Below are positions 46,184-54,758 of a DNA stretch of 64,000 nt, piece after piece. The stretch's first letter is position 1. Each line of letters starts with the position of its first letter. The DNA comes from Imperialibacter sp040222385 (GTDB lineage: Bacteria; Bacteroidota; Bacteroidia; Cytophagales; Cyclobacteriaceae). Location: contig NZ_JAVKDF010000023.1 in assembly GCF_040222385.1 (NCBI RefSeq), forward strand, positions 1-64,000, read 5' to 3'. The notes under the pieces were generated by a model. The model searched no databases, was not told the DNA's origin, and saw only the letters and a list, made by a program, of their open reading frames with translations. Both the position numbers and the translations under genes were made by a program.

Positions 46184-46584
46184 AGGTTGTTTTGGACACA
46201 AATGTGCTGATAAGCTGGGTATTCGGTAAGGGGTCTGCCATTAACCTTATGGTCGAAGCGCTACTGACCGGGCATCATTTATTTACCTGCGATGAAATTC
46301 TGGATGAGGTGAACGAAAAGCTGACCTTGCCACGGTTGCAGAAATATATTGACTCCGAACGGGCCCAACAGCTTGTCGCTAGTTATACATCCAAAGCAAC
46401 CAGACTTGAAGTGATAAATCATGTTCAAGTGTGCAGAGACCCCGATGACGACATCGTTTTGGCACTTGCAGCAACCGCCGAAGCAGATTTTATCATTACT
46501 GGAGACAACGACCTCCTGATTCTTCATCCGTATCAAAATATTCAGATAGTAACACCGGCAACTTTCACTGATAAATTTTTGTAG
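46180..46584 (+). CDS. PIN-domain toxin (ribonuclease) of a toxin-antitoxin pair
   Basis: The 134-aa protein is a complete PIN domain. Acidic metal-binding residues are visible: 'VVLDTNVLIS' (D6), E in 'CDEILDEVNEKL', D in 'CRDPDDDIVLALA' and D in 'ITGDNDLL'. This matches the 'PIN family toxin component' group, metal-dependent RNases that cleave cellular RNA. It begins with TTG within the antitoxin stop. The pair sits inside the hut operon between hutH and hutU, an unexpected location. Confidence 0.88.
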   Translation: MKVVLDTNVLISWVFGKGSAINLMVEALLTGHHLFTCDEILDEVNEKLTLPRLQKYIDSERAQQLVASYTSKATRLEVINHVQVCRDPDDDIVLALAATAEADFIITGDNDLLILHPYQNIQIVTPATFTDKFL

Positions 46585-46627
46585 TTGCTTTTTCTAACAC
46601 TAATAGCAGCCAAATCGATAGCAAAAA

Positions 46628-48298
46628 ATGAATCTTTCAGCCTTTCTCAATACTTACGCTAGCCACCCAACCTACAAAGCGCCCACTGGATCAACCCTGA
46701 ACGCCAGGTCGTGGCAGACTGAAGCACCATTACGGATGTTCCTCAACAACCTCGATGCTGAAGTGGCTGAAAATCCAGCTGAGCTGGTAGTATACGGCGG
46801 CACTGGTCAGGCAGCCAGAAATGTGGAGTCAGCCAGGAAAATCATTGAGATGCTTTTGCAGTTGGATGACGAGCATAGCCTGCTTATTCAATCAGGAAAG
46901 CCAGTCGGCGTGCTTCGAACGCATCCAGAAGCTCCAAGAGTGCTCATAGCTAACAGCAATCTGGTGCCGGCCTGGGCCAACTGGGAGCATTTTCAGGAGC
47001 TGAAGGAGCGGGGACTGATGATGTACGGCCAGATGACAGCTGGTAGCTGGATTTATATAGGTTCTCAGGGCATCCTTCAGGGAACCTACGAAACCTTTGT
47101 GGAATGTGGCAAGCAGCATTTTGGTGGCAGCCTCAAGGGGAAACTGCTGGTTTCAGGTGGCCTTGGAGGAATGGGCGGTGCTCAACCGCTGGCAGCGACC
47201 ATGGCCGGCGCCACGTTTTTGGGCGTCGATATTGACCCCGAAAGAATTAGGAAACGCCTGCACACCCGGTACATTGATAAAATGACCGACTCTTATAACG
47301 AGGCGGTGAAATGGGTGCTGGACGCCAAAGAAAAGAAGGAGAACATTTCGGTCGGTTTGGTGGGAGACATTGGCGATGTGCTGGAAAGACTTTTGAAAGA
47401 CAATATCACGCCTGATGTATTGACTGACCAGACATCTGCACACGACCCTGTCTTTGGCTATGTACCGAATGGGCTATCGCTGACTGATGCGGAGATTCTG
47501 CGAATGAAAAATCCCGTCAAATACAAGGAGCGATCATTGAAAAGCATGGCTCGCCACGTTGGCTTTATGCTCGAAATGAAGAAACGTGGAAGCCAGGTAT
47601 TTGACTATGGCAACAACCTTCGGGAGTTTGCCCGGCAGGGAGGTGAGGCCAACGCCTTCGATTTCCCCGGTTTTGTCCCGGCTTACATTCGCCCGCTGTT
47701 TTGTGAAGGCAAAGGCCCTTTTCGCTGGGCTGCCCTTTCTGGTGATCCTGAAGATATTTACACTACCGATAGGGCCCTAATGGACGCTTTTCCAGAAAAC
47801 ACTCACCTCATCAATTGGTTGCAACAAGCCAGAGAAAAAATAGCCTTTCAAGGTCTGCCTTGCCGTATTTGTTGGCTGGGCATGGGAGAGCGGGAAAAGG
47901 CCGGTCTGATCTTTAACGACCTGGTGAAAACAGGCAAAGTAAAGGCTCCGATCGTCATTGGCCGTGACCACCTCGACTGCGGCTCTGTGGCATCGCCCAA
48001 CAGGGAAACGGAAGGCATGCTCGACGGATCCGATGCCGTTTCCGATTGGCCGTTACTTAATCTCATGGGGAATACAGCCGGCGGTGCCACCTGGGTGTCA
48101 TTCCATCATGGTGGTGGTGTGGGCATGGGCTACTCCCAGCATGCTGGCATGGTGGTATTGGCCGATGGCACCGAAAGAGCAGAAAGATGCCTTCGCCGGG
48201 TGCTCTTCAATGACCCAGCCATGGGCGTCTTCCGACACATGGATGCTGGTTACGAACTCGCCAGCGACGTCGCAGCCACCCACCATTTAAAATTTTAG
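46628..48298 (+). CDS. hutU: Urocanate hydratase
   Basis: The 556-aa protein has the family's length and signatures: 'ELVVYGGTGQAARN', the NAD+ binding 'SGGLGGMGGAQPLAATMAG' and the 'DQTSAHDPVFGYVP' motif. The active-site 'FQGLPCRICWLGMGER' with its conserved Cys and 'HHGGGVGMGYSQHAG' are also present. It hydrates urocanate to imidazolonepropionate using tightly bound NAD+, step 2 of histidine degradation. It is same-strand with hutI and hutG downstream. Confidence 0.96.
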   Translation: MNLSAFLNTYASHPTYKAPTGSTLNARSWQTEAPLRMFLNNLDAEVAENPAELVVYGGTGQAARNVESARKIIEMLLQLDDEHSLLIQSGKPVGVLRTHPEAPRVLIANSNLVPAWANWEHFQELKERGLMMYGQMTAGSWIYIGSQGILQGTYETFVECGKQHFGGSLKGKLLVSGGLGGMGGAQPLAATMAGATFLGVDIDPERIRKRLHTRYIDKMTDSYNEAVKWVLDAKEKKENISVGLVGDIGDVLERLLKDNITPDVLTDQTSAHDPVFGYVPNGLSLTDAEILRMKNPVKYKERSLKSMARHVGFMLEMKKRGSQVFDYGNNLREFARQGGEANAFDFPGFVPAYIRPLFCEGKGPFRWAALSGDPEDIYTTDRALMDAFPENTHLINWLQQAREKIAFQGLPCRICWLGMGEREKAGLIFNDLVKTGKVKAPIVIGRDHLDCGSVASPNRETEGMLDGSDAVSDWPLLNLMGNTAGGATWVSFHHGGGVGMGYSQHAGMVVLADGTERAERCLRRVLFNDPAMGVFRHMDAGYELASDVAATHHLKF

Positions 48299-48336
48299 TT
48301 CGTAGTACCGTAAAGGTTAAATTTAGGAGAACATGC

Positions 48337-48385
48337 TAGCCCTGTAGGGGCGGTATCTTATAGCGATGGGTTTAAACCCATCGCT
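48337..48385. repeat. REP-like palindrome between hutU and hutI
   Basis: A small hairpin (CCCTGTAGGG) is followed by a perfect larger palindrome, AGCGATGGGTTTAAACCCAT with its continuation CGCT. This is the same two-part design as the elements at 19231-19280 and 43060-43107. It ends about 20 bp before the hutI start. Confidence 0.65.
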
Positions 48386-48407
48386 CCAAAGACATATATC
48401 AAAAAAA

Positions 48408-49634
48408 ATGCACACCCCCCAACTCATCGGCCCATTCAAACAAATCGTCACCATGGCCAACCTGCCAACCAAAGGGCCATTGACTGACGACCAACTCCAA
48501 ATCGTACACAATGCGGGTATCGTGCTCCAAGGCGATCGGATTGTCGAGATAGTTGACTTCGAAGAAGGAGCGAAAAGGCACAAGAATGTTTTTGAAATGG
48601 AAGGCGACTATGTGGCTCTTCCCGGCCTCATCGACTGCCATACCCATGTCTGCTTTGCGGGCTCTCGGGCAAAAGACTACCAGCTGAAGGTGGGAGGTGC
48701 AGGCTATCAGGAGATACTCAAAGGCGGAGGTGGTATCCATGACACAGTGCAAAAGACGAGAGCAGCTACTCTGACAGAATTAGAAGAACTGGTTGCCGGA
48801 CGGGCCACACGGCACCTCACCGAAGGTGTGACAACCATTGAAGTGAAAAGTGGCTACGGCCTCAATCTGGCCGACGAGCTTAAGATACTGGAAGCCATCA
48901 GTCGCACGTCAAAGGAATATTTGCTCGACCTTATCCCAACTTGTCTGGCAGCTCATGTCAAGCCAGGTGAATTTGACAAGGCTGACGAATACCTTGATTT
49001 CCTGATGAATGACCTATTGCCGCAGGTAAAACAGGAAGGCCTTTCCAAGAGGGTCGATATTTTCGTGGAAGAAGGAGCCTTCGATGTCGCACTAAGCAGA
49101 AAGTACCTAACAAGGGCAAGGGAAATGGGCTTCCAACTGACTGTGCACGCCGACCAGTTCAGCTCTGGCGGCAGTAAACTGGCAGTAGACATGGGCGCTC
49201 TCAGCGCCGACCACCTCGAAGCCTCCACCGATGCAGATATCAAGTACCTGGCCGGGAGCGACACCATTGGCGTGGTTTTGCCAGGAGCTTCTATGGGCTT
49301 GGGCTTGCCATTTGCTCCTGCCAGAAAACTGCTCGACTACGGAGGCTGCCTCGCCATCGCCACCGACTGGAACCCTGGCAGTGCTCCTATGGGCGACCTC
49401 CTCATGCAAGCGGCTGTACTTGGTGCTTCGCAAAAACTCTCCATGGCTGAAACCTGGGCTGGTATTACCTTCCGGGCAGCGAAAGCCCTTGATTTGGACG
49501 ACAGAGGAACCCTTGTGCATGGTAATTTGGCGGATTTTATTGCTTTTGAAACAGGGGACTACCGGGAGGTGCTATATCACCAGGGAAAAGTGAAGCCAGT
49601 GGCAGTATGGAAAAATGGGCGACTAATTGACTAA
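48408..49634 (+). CDS. hutI: Imidazolonepropionase
   Basis: The ATG at 48408 gives 408 aa, the family norm; the frame is open from 48366 but that part lies in the palindromic repeat. Amidohydrolase motifs are 'LPGLIDCHTHVCFAGSR' (metal His pair), 'GGGGIHDTVQKTR', 'EVKSGYGLNL', 'HADQFSSGG' and 'ATDWNPGSAP' (catalytic Asp). It opens the ring of imidazolonepropionate to formiminoglutamate, step 3 of the pathway. Confidence 0.95.
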   Translation: MHTPQLIGPFKQIVTMANLPTKGPLTDDQLQIVHNAGIVLQGDRIVEIVDFEEGAKRHKNVFEMEGDYVALPGLIDCHTHVCFAGSRAKDYQLKVGGAGYQEILKGGGGIHDTVQKTRAATLTELEELVAGRATRHLTEGVTTIEVKSGYGLNLADELKILEAISRTSKEYLLDLIPTCLAAHVKPGEFDKADEYLDFLMNDLLPQVKQEGLSKRVDIFVEEGAFDVALSRKYLTRAREMGFQLTVHADQFSSGGSKLAVDMGALSADHLEASTDADIKYLAGSDTIGVVLPGASMGLGLPFAPARKLLDYGGCLAIATDWNPGSAPMGDLLMQAAVLGASQKLSMAETWAGITFRAAKALDLDDRGTLVHGNLADFIAFETGDYREVLYHQGKVKPVAVWKNGRLID

Positions 49635-49761
49635 ATGCTTATCGATCAACCACCCATTTACATTATTTGCTTAATCCCTTACCATATTCAGTATCGAAGC
49701 CTTCATTAAATCTTTTAACTTCGCCCCACAGAAAAAACGATTGACTTTCTGATTGAATGGC

Positions 49762-50736
49762 ATGTACAGATCACCTGATAGAAACATTTGGCGAGGAAGA
49801 ACTGACAAATACGATGGGCCAGACGGAGCTCGCTGGCACCATGTCATTCAAATGCTCGATCTGTCGAGGCCGATTGCTTCGGCTCCTGGTCAACGGAAAT
49901 TTGCGCTGCTTGGCTTTTGTTCCGACGAGGGCGTAAGAAAGAACTTTGGCAGGAGGGGGGCTTCTGAAGGGCCCTATACAATCAGAAAAATGGCAGCTAA
50001 TTTGCCATGGCATAGTCAACCATCTGTTTCCCTTTTCGACGCTGGTGATGTTCTCTGTCCAAACGGCAATCTGGAAACGGTTCAAAAGCTGTTAGGGCAA
50101 AAAGTGGCAACATTACTAGACACTGGCTATTTCCCTATTCTACTGGGAGGCGGACATGAAATCGCCTATGGGCACTTTCTCGGAGCTTTTGCGCATTGCC
50201 CGGATAAGAAGATCGGTATCATCAATCTTGATGCGCATTTCGATCTGCGAAACGACCCTCATGCGCCCACATCAGGCACGCCATTTTTGCAGATAGCTAA
50301 CTTCCTCGGTCAGGAAGCAAAGCCTTTCGACTATATGTGCCTGGGCATTCAGCCGTCTGGCAACACGGCAGCACTTTACAAAACTGCCCACCAGAAGAAG
50401 GTAAAATACCTGGAAGCAGGAACGCTCTTTCAGTTGTCTACGGCTGAGATAGAAAAGGTGATTCATAAGTTCACCAAGCCCCTTGATCATATTTACCTCA
50501 CCATATGTCTCGATGTAATGGATGGCGCATTTGCGCCTGGGGTGAGTGCTCCGGCTGTGATGGGGTTGGCACCGCAGCAGGTAGCAGAGTTGGTGCGCAT
50601 CATTATGAGCACTGGTAAAGTACTCACCTGCGACGTTGCAGAAATGAACCCGGCATTCGATCAGGACAATCGAACAGCGAAACTAGCGGCCAATCTCATA
50701 TTTCGGATAGTGAACGAGAGTAAGATTGCAAAGTAG
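49762..50736 (+). CDS. hutG: Formimidoylglutamase (arginase/ureohydrolase family)
   Basis: The ATG at 49762 gives 324 aa (a TTG at 49753 is the other choice). Ureohydrolase metal motifs are 'GGGHEIAYGH' and 'NLDAHFDLR'. The third motif reads 'ICLDVMDGAFAPG', with Cys in place of the first Asp of the usual D-x-D. Given its place after hutI, it should split formiminoglutamate to glutamate and formamide, completing the pathway. The Cys substitution may be a subgroup feature or may alter metal binding. Confidence 0.9.
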   Translation: MYRSPDRNIWRGRTDKYDGPDGARWHHVIQMLDLSRPIASAPGQRKFALLGFCSDEGVRKNFGRRGASEGPYTIRKMAANLPWHSQPSVSLFDAGDVLCPNGNLETVQKLLGQKVATLLDTGYFPILLGGGHEIAYGHFLGAFAHCPDKKIGIINLDAHFDLRNDPHAPTSGTPFLQIANFLGQEAKPFDYMCLGIQPSGNTAALYKTAHQKKVKYLEAGTLFQLSTAEIEKVIHKFTKPLDHIYLTICLDVMDGAFAPGVSAPAVMGLAPQQVAELVRIIMSTGKVLTCDVAEMNPAFDQDNRTAKLAANLIFRIVNESKIAK

Positions 50737-50746
50737 CTGGTTCTTC

Positions 50747-50934
50747 ATAGTGCCTTAGCAATTCCATGGCTCCACTCGCCCAATTGGCTCCTTGTTTCGT
50801 AATGCTGTAGCACCGACAGGCCCATGTCCATGTTCTGGGCTGCTTGAGTCTTTGTGTCAGTAAAAAAAAGAACCTTCCCTAACACTGTGAAGAGGATTCT
50901 ACTACCTAAGTGTGTGTTGAGGGAAGGTCACAAT
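50747..50934 (-). pseudogene. Possible C-terminal gene remnant
   Basis: On the minus strand an open stretch of about 58 codons ends at a TGA (about 50746-50748). It reads very protein-like, including 'TKTQAAQNMDMGLSVLQHY' and 'RSQLGEWSHGIAKAL'. No start codon or promoter is apparent and the family is not recognised. It may be the tail of a lost gene or a coding-looking dispersed repeat. The rest of the 547-bp spacer 50737-51283 is A/T-rich and holds a hairpin at 51182-51212. Confidence 0.3.
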
Positions 50935-51181
50935 CAATCGAAAACCGAGAGCAAGATGGTCAGCCTTTGGAGGTTTGTAATCCCCCAAACTGAGGGAATT
51001 TTAAATTTCTCTGAAGAAATGAAATTTTTTCACGCCCAAAAAAAGTTTTTTTTCAGCTGTTTTTGACCCTTACTATCCTCGTGATTTATTCCACTGCCAA
51101 TCCACCCGGGCATATTTCAACCCACTAAAATTTTGATTTCTGCAAATCCTCTCTTTTTGGGTTAAAAAATAACCAAGGGAA

Positions 51182-51212
51182 GGCCTGTTTGTAAAATACT
51201 GATTAACAGGCC
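51182..51212 (+). promoter_or_regulatory. Perfect inverted repeat upstream of the 71-aa gene
   Basis: GGCCTGTT (51182-51189) and AACAGGCC (51205-51212) form an 8-bp perfect inverted repeat 72 bp before the start at 51284. It could be an operator or a leader hairpin. It lacks a T run, so termination is unlikely. Confidence 0.4.
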
Positions 51213-51283
51213 GTTGTATGAAATAATAAACCTTCTGCTTATAATTGATGAGGAAATAGGAATTAACCCAAATATTGATTGAT

Positions 51284-51499
51284 ATGGAACGACACCTTAA
51301 TCACACAGTTGTAGCAGATCTTGAAACTGAATTGAAAGATACTTTCGCCAACATAAAAATGAGTGACCTGAACCTTCACGACATTACAATGGACGAGTTT
51401 GTTGAGCAGTTGAGTAAAAAATCTAAGCTCAGCAAAGAGAAAGTAACCGAGATGGTAGAAGAAAAGATCAACTACATCTATTCAAAGAGACTAGGATAA
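51284..51499 (+). CDS. Small hypothetical helical protein
   Basis: The ATG at 51284 gives a 71-aa cytosolic protein; a TTG nine bases earlier is in frame. It is acidic and predicted helical, with 'DEFVEQLSKKSKLSKEKVTEM' suggesting a short coiled coil. No family is recognised. It has its own terminator and a long A/T-rich leader, so it is probably a separate, regulated transcription unit. Confidence 0.65.
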   Translation: MERHLNHTVVADLETELKDTFANIKMSDLNLHDITMDEFVEQLSKKSKLSKEKVTEMVEEKINYIYSKRLG

Positions 51500-51534
51500 T
51501 ACCTTTTCTACTTAAATTACACCCTGATTAATGA

Positions 51535-51564
51535 AGAGGCTGCCCAAAAGGTGGCCTTTTTTTT
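51535..51564 (+). terminator. Rho-independent terminator of the 71-aa gene
   Basis: AGGCTGCC (51537-51544) pairs with GGTGGCCT (51550-51557), with two G-T pairs and a CAAAA loop, followed by eight T. It is 37 bp after the stop. Confidence 0.8.
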
Positions 51565-51755
51565 GCCCCTTTTGCTTTCGAAACTTTCGCCTGCCAAAGT
51601 CTCAAGTGATCTTCTTCGCTTGTTAGGTTCAAATCTGAACACAACTGTACTGTATTCGTACACATTTTTTCAAAAACAGCAACCTTAATTAATTGATAGT
51701 CAATACATTAAATAAATGGCATATTCATTGGTAAATAGGAGATGGACTTGAAAAA

Positions 51756-53138
51756 ATGGATATGAATTTTATTAGAATAGCAAAGGGATTTCTTTTTACA
51801 CTTACTCTGGGTCTCATTACTCTTGCAAACTCTTCGTTTGCGCAGGAAGAGGTGCAGGTGTTAACACTGGATGATTGTATTAGGATTGCGTTGGAAAATA
51901 ACCTTGATATCAAAAGGGCGCAGAACAATACTATTTCAGCAAAGGCGAATATGATTCAGGCTATTGCAAATGCGTTGCCAGACCTAAATGCCGGGTTGAG
52001 TCAAGATATTTACAATGGATATACTTTCGACCAAACTGCGCAAAGAGGAGTGACGGCCACCACTTATCAAACTAGCCCAAATTTACGGAGTTCCCTAAAT
52101 TTGTTCAATGGTTTTGCTAATGTGCATAACTATCGCAGAAGATCTGATGAACTTGCCGCCGCTGAAGAGTCAGTTGAGGCTTCCAGAGTATTGGCAAAAG
52201 CGAGCGTTTTGAGTGCATATCTGAATGTTATATTGGATCGTGAAAATGTCAGAATATCAGATGAAAGAGTCACTCTCTTGCAGTCGCAGCTTGAAAGAGA
52301 GGAAAAGCGAGTTTCGGTAGGGGTTAGTAATCCAGAGACGGTATACAGTTTTAGATCACAATTGGCCAACGAAAAATTGGTCAGAGTACAAGCCCAAAAC
52401 ACGCTTGAAAGAGACAAACTCCTTTTGATTCAGATGCTCCAGCTTGATGCTACTAAAAACTATGAGATAGAAACGTCTGAGTTGGATGAAGAGCAGATTC
52501 TGGACGAGGTCGACCCTTATGACGATGTTCTTGCGGCCAGTTTGTCCTATTCCCCATCGCTTAAACGTTCACTTTCTACCCAGAGTGCTTCTATATTCCA
52601 GTTTAAACAAATAAGGGCGAGCAGATACCCTCGTATATCTGCAGTTGGTTCATATGGATCAAGTTATTCTTCAAATGGAGCCTATAACCCGGAGGCTGAC
52701 AGGCAGGATCCCGATGCGTCGTTTCGCCAACAGATGAGATGGAACGAATACAAATATTTGGGGTTAAATTTGAGCATTCCAATTTTTACTCGTTGGCAGA
52801 CAGCTAGCAACATTCAGAGCGCAAGAGTAAATATGTATAACTCGGAGCTGGATGTCAAACAGTCGGAGCAAACTGTAACTAACACCATTCAACAAGTCTA
52901 TATGGATTTGAAGGCTGCATACAGCACATACAATGCTGCGCAGGAGAATATCGAGGCTCTTACACAGGCTTATAATTTTTCAGAAACCCGATATCAAGCT
53001 GGAAGCACCGACTTTTATACTTATTTGGAGAGCCTAAACAATAAAAACAGAGCGGAGATTCAGTTGGCCAACGCCAAATACAGCATCGTCTTCCGGAAGA
53101 AAATTCTCGATATTTATCGGGGCATCGCAAACGAATAG
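51756..53138 (+). CDS. TolC-family outer-membrane efflux/secretion protein
   Basis: The 460-aa protein has a signal peptide (FLFTLTLGLITLANSSFAQ) and the TolC/OEP layout: 'LTLDDCIRIALENNLDIKRAQ' at the mature start, long alternating helices, two strand-rich barrel portions and a second half beginning near 'PSLKRSLSTQSASIFQFKQI'. It would form a trimeric outer-membrane channel for a type I secretion or efflux system. No adaptor or inner-membrane pump gene adjoins it, so its partners are elsewhere. Confidence 0.93.
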   Translation: MDMNFIRIAKGFLFTLTLGLITLANSSFAQEEVQVLTLDDCIRIALENNLDIKRAQNNTISAKANMIQAIANALPDLNAGLSQDIYNGYTFDQTAQRGVTATTYQTSPNLRSSLNLFNGFANVHNYRRRSDELAAAEESVEASRVLAKASVLSAYLNVILDRENVRISDERVTLLQSQLEREEKRVSVGVSNPETVYSFRSQLANEKLVRVQAQNTLERDKLLLIQMLQLDATKNYEIETSELDEEQILDEVDPYDDVLAASLSYSPSLKRSLSTQSASIFQFKQIRASRYPRISAVGSYGSSYSSNGAYNPEADRQDPDASFRQQMRWNEYKYLGLNLSIPIFTRWQTASNIQSARVNMYNSELDVKQSEQTVTNTIQQVYMDLKAAYSTYNAAQENIEALTQAYNFSETRYQAGSTDFYTYLESLNNKNRAEIQLANAKYSIVFRKKILDIYRGIANE

Positions 53139-53144
53139 CTACAG

Positions 53145-53960
53145 TTATCGAAGGAGGTTAAAGCCTCCTTCTTTTTTTGTCCCAACCACACGAGGGCCTA
53201 TCAACAGGGCATTTAAATACGTGTCAGGTAAACTGATTTCATTTTTCTCATTGCTGTATAAATCCTGGATAAAAACACTGCCTCTACTTGTCAGGTAGAG
53301 CTGGTTCTTTGAAAAGCAAAAGAAACTGCAAGGAGGGCTGTCGATTACACCTTGATAATTCCCCAGATTGTCAAAGTAAATAATGCCACCACTATCCAGA
53401 GAGGCAAATAGCACATTCTGATATTCCCTGATGAAAAGAATCTTACCATCAACAGGTATTGATGCGTTGAAGGGGATTTTGGACTGGATTTTTTGATCAA
53501 TAGGGTCAAACTTAATCAAGCCGTTGTATGACTCATCAATCAACCAGAACGAGTTGTCCTGCGAAGGGCAGGCGAGGCGTATAAAGCTCTGAGACTTGCC
53601 AGTGAGGTCATACTCAATAGTGGGAGACATAAACCTGTCAAGTATCACAATAGACTGAAATTCTTCGTAAAACAGAAAGGTCTTTAGTGGGTTCCAGGGA
53701 TCGATTAGCGTGACCTGCCCCAGCCTTCTGGGAGAGTAGTTCACAATTTGTCTGCCCGTGGTATCGTATTTGGCCACGGTCCCGTTCTTGAATGCAAGAT
53801 AGAAATCGCCTCTTCTGTCAACCGACTGAGCCGTCACTACAGGCCCCGGCACATTTTTTTCCACCACTAGCTGGGCCTGGCATAAGAAACCAGATAAGAG
53901 TAGAACCAGACACAGGACAACAGTCTTATTCAAATCTCTTGAGCTCAACTTTTTCACCAT
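53145..53960 (-). CDS. Exported hypothetical protein, beta-propeller-like
   Basis: The ATG at 53960 gives 271 aa with a signal peptide (TVVLCLVLLLSGFLCQAQ); the frame is open to 53972. The mature part is made of repeated strand units ('GDFYLAFKNGTVAKYDTTGR', 'NVLFASLDSGGIIYFDNLGN') like WD40/NHL-type propellers, with no enzymatic motif. Its 5' end overlaps the lpxH 3' end by 35 bp on the same strand. Its last codons are part of the terminator hairpin of the convergent TolC gene. Confidence 0.72.
   Translation of the reverse strand: MVKKLSSRDLNKTVVLCLVLLLSGFLCQAQLVVEKNVPGPVVTAQSVDRRGDFYLAFKNGTVAKYDTTGRQIVNYSPRRLGQVTLIDPWNPLKTFLFYEEFQSIVILDRFMSPTIEYDLTGKSQSFIRLACPSQDNSFWLIDESYNGLIKFDPIDQKIQSKIPFNASIPVDGKILFIREYQNVLFASLDSGGIIYFDNLGNYQGVIDSPPCSFFCFSKNQLYLTSRGSVFIQDLYSNEKNEISLPDTYLNALLIGPRVVGTKKEGGFNLLR
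53150..53178 (+). terminator. Rho-independent terminator of the TolC-family gene, inside the convergent CDS
   Basis: GAAGGAGG (53150-53157) and CCTCCTTC (53164-53171) form a perfect 8-bp stem with a TTAAAG loop and seven T after it. It lies within the last ten codons of the minus-strand gene at 53145-53960. Confidence 0.85.
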
Positions 53961-54693
53961 CAAATACAGCATAAGTACAGTGGTTGATCCACTCTCCTAA
54001 GTTAATGTATCTGCTGCTCTCCCCAACTTCCAGGTCAAGGGGCAGGTGCCTGTGCCCGAAAATATAGTAGTCGTGGTGCTCTTTGGCTTCAGCTTCTTTG
54101 CAATATGTCCAAAGCCACTCGTCATCGCCCAGAAAGGCCTCGTCATACTTCAGGTTGCTGATCCTGCTGTTGCTGGACCATTTGTGAGCGATGGCCATCC
54201 CCACATTAGGGTGCAACCATTTAAATGCCCACTGGCAGAGCTTGTTCCTGAAGATCTTCTTAAGAAATTTATATCGATAGTCGCCGGGCCCAAGACCATC
54301 GCCGTGTCCCACAAGTAGCTTTACCCCATTGACGACGTAGCGTTTGTTTTCGTGATACACCGGTATTCCAAACTCTTCAGTAAAGTAGTTGGCCATCCAC
54401 ATATCGTGGTTGCCAGAGAAAAAGATAACTGGAATGTCCTTATCGACCAGCTCAGCAATTTTTCCCTGAAACCGGGCAAAGCCTTTGGGGATTACGTGGT
54501 TGTATTCAAACCAGAAATCAAAAATATCACCAACAAGAAAGATGGCGGCGGCAGAGTCTTCGATACTTCCCAGCCATTTTACCACTTTGTTCTCCCTTTC
54601 CCGGCTCTTTGTTTGGTTGGGAGCCCCAAGGTGAAAATCACTCGCAAAATAGATCAATTTCCCATCCGGGAGGGTACCGTTGTCAAACTGCAT
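53926..54693 (-). CDS. lpxH: UDP-2,3-diacylglucosamine diphosphatase
   Basis: The 255-aa calcineurin-like metallophosphoesterase matches LpxH in length and motifs: 'FASDFHLGAP' (DxH), 'GDIFDFWFEY' (GD), 'SGNHDMW' (GNHD), 'VGHGDGLG' and 'GHRHLP'. It removes UMP from UDP-2,3-diacylglucosamine to give lipid X in lipid A synthesis, at the inner membrane surface. It is separated from ftsH upstream by a strong terminator. Confidence 0.92.
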   Translation of the reverse strand: MQFDNGTLPDGKLIYFASDFHLGAPNQTKSRERENKVVKWLGSIEDSAAAIFLVGDIFDFWFEYNHVIPKGFARFQGKIAELVDKDIPVIFFSGNHDMWMANYFTEEFGIPVYHENKRYVVNGVKLLVGHGDGLGPGDYRYKFLKKIFRNKLCQWAFKWLHPNVGMAIAHKWSSNSRISNLKYDEAFLGDDEWLWTYCKEAEAKEHHDYYIFGHRHLPLDLEVGESSRYINLGEWINHCTYAVFDGEKVELKRFE

Positions 54694-54702
54694 ATGGGTA
54701 CA

Positions 54703-54734
54703 AAATAAAAAGATCAGGCGTTAACCTGATCTTT
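54703..54734 (-). terminator. Rho-independent terminator of ftsH
   Basis: On the minus strand AAAGATCAGG and CCTGATCTTT form a 10-bp perfect stem, followed by TTTTTATTTTG. It lies about 25 bp after the ftsH stop and ends ten bases before the lpxH start codon. Confidence 0.8.
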
Positions 54735-54758
54735 GAATCAAATATTATTTATTGAAGA

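Noticed and set aside
50854..51066. 70-codon plus-strand frame in the hutG downstream spacer
   Set aside because: It ends in a Lys/Phe-rich A/T tract, has no domain, and conflicts with the more protein-like minus-strand frame.
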